A stretch of DNA of 5,122 nt from an uncultured Caulobacteraceae bacterium (GTDB taxonomy: Bacteria > Pseudomonadota > Alphaproteobacteria > Caulobacterales > Caulobacteraceae), in NCBI GenBank assembly GCA_946482375.1, contig CAMLRH010000207.1, positions 1 to 5,122 on the forward strand. The letters are read 5' to 3'. The notes beneath the pieces were generated by a model, which was given only the letters and a program-made list of their open reading frames with translations, ran no database searches and was not told the DNA's origin. Made by a program: the position numbers and the translations under genes. Within the stretch, counting starts at the first letter, position 1, and each line of letters opens with the position of its first letter. Of the stretch, positions 4,653 through 5,122 are shown one piece after another.

Positions 4653-5122
4653 ATGAAACCGACCGTCCAGACCTTCTTCGACAAGGCGACCTTCACCGCC
4701 ACCCACCTGGTGATCGACCCGGCCACAAACGCGGCCGCGGTGATCGACCCCGTGCTCGACTTCGATCCCAAGGCCGCGCGCCTGACGACGACCTCGGCCG
4801 ACACAGTGCTCGCCGCCGTGCGCGAGCAGGGGCTTGAGCTGAAGTATGTGCTGGAGACCCACGCCCACGCCGACCACCTGTCGGCCGCCGACTACATCCG
4901 CCGCGAGACCGGGGCGCGGGTCGTCATCGGCGCCCGCATCGTCGAGGTGCAGAAGGCCTTCATCCCGCTGTTCGAGGCCGACGACGTCGCCGCCGACGGC
5001 CGCGTCTTCGACCGGCTGGTGGATGAGGCGACGGTGTTGCCGCTGGGCGAGCTGGAGGTCCGCGTGCTGCATACGCCCGGCCACACGCCGGCCGACGTCA
5101 CCTACCTGATCGGCGACGCGGC
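4653..5122 (+). CDS. MBL-fold persulfide dioxygenase-like protein (ETHE1/Blh type), 3' end cut by window
   Basis: The reading frame stays open to the window edge, giving the first 156 residues. The metallo-beta-lactamase fold is clear: VIDPVLDFDPK (30-40), then the metal motif THAHADH (69-75; His70, His72, Asp74, His75), then LHTPGHTPADVTYLIGDA (139-156) with metal ligand His144. These features are those of the ETHE1-like/Blh branch, whose iron enzymes oxidise glutathione persulfide to sulfite. The family's later bridging Asp (in the GDTLF-type segment) and third His lie beyond the window. The protein begins directly with the MBL domain and has no N-terminal DUF442 domain as in Xylella Blh; a C-terminal extra domain cannot be excluded. 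It is divergent from the BigR-like repressor and probably under its control. A glyoxalase II-type hydrolase is the main alternative, less likely given the neighbours. Confidence 0.88.
   Translation, partial: MKPTVQTFFDKATFTATHLVIDPATNAAAVIDPVLDFDPKAARLTTTSADTVLAAVREQGLELKYVLETHAHADHLSAADYIRRETGARVVIGARIVEVQKAFIPLFEADDVAADGRVFDRLVDEATVLPLGELEVRVLHTPGHTPADVTYLIGDA

Noticed and set aside
4608..5084. Minus-strand open frame of 158 codons
   Set aside because: Shadow of the MBL-fold gene on the plus strand, which shows the complete THAHADH motif and a good ribosome site.

Overview
The window is about 5.1 kb of very GC-rich DNA with strong G/C bias at third codon positions. It is densely packed, with stop/start overlaps between genes. 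Codon style, gene content (LemA plus two TPM-domain proteins; a BigR/SqrR-type sulfur regulator) and the dispersed hairpin repeats suggest an alphaproteobacterium, plausibly in the Caulobacterales (Brevundimonas, Caulobacter or Phenylobacterium type). That placement is inference from memory, not from a search. No mobile element, tRNA, rRNA or CRISPR array was seen.

Left part (1-2838), read on the minus strand: a lipoprotein-type LemA protein (2146-2838), a 137-bp gap holding an interspersed repeat with nested hairpins, a secreted TPM-domain protein with a Gly-rich tail (1250-2008), a second TPM-domain protein with two membrane segments (528-1250), and a DUF1330 protein (97-531). The last three are joined by stop/start overlaps (TGATG and ATGA), so they look translationally coupled. 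A hairpin-rich repeat (1-93) lies just past the final stop codon. LemA/TPM clusters are widespread envelope-associated genes of unclear biochemical role.

Right part (2925-5122): a divergent sulfur/persulfide module. On the minus strand are an ArsR-family repressor (4247-4579) with two cysteines spaced as in BigR and SqrR, a rhodanese-DUF2892 membrane protein (3717-4250) and a TauE/SafE-type exporter (2925-3713), all overlapping or 3 nt apart. On the plus strand is the first part of a metallo-beta-lactamase-fold protein of the persulfide dioxygenase (ETHE1/Blh) type (4653 to the window edge). The 73-bp divergent region carries two back-to-back promoter candidates and one extended dyad centred on A4607, lying in the spacers of both. 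The inferred circuit is: persulfide oxidises the repressor cysteines, both promoters open, the dioxygenase turns persulfide sulfur into sulfite, the rhodanese carries or transfers sulfane sulfur, and the exporter removes the sulfur oxyanion.

The gene families are known. The most specific new points are the shared operator/promoter layout, the probably leaderless repressor message, and the structured repeats between and after the LemA/TPM genes.
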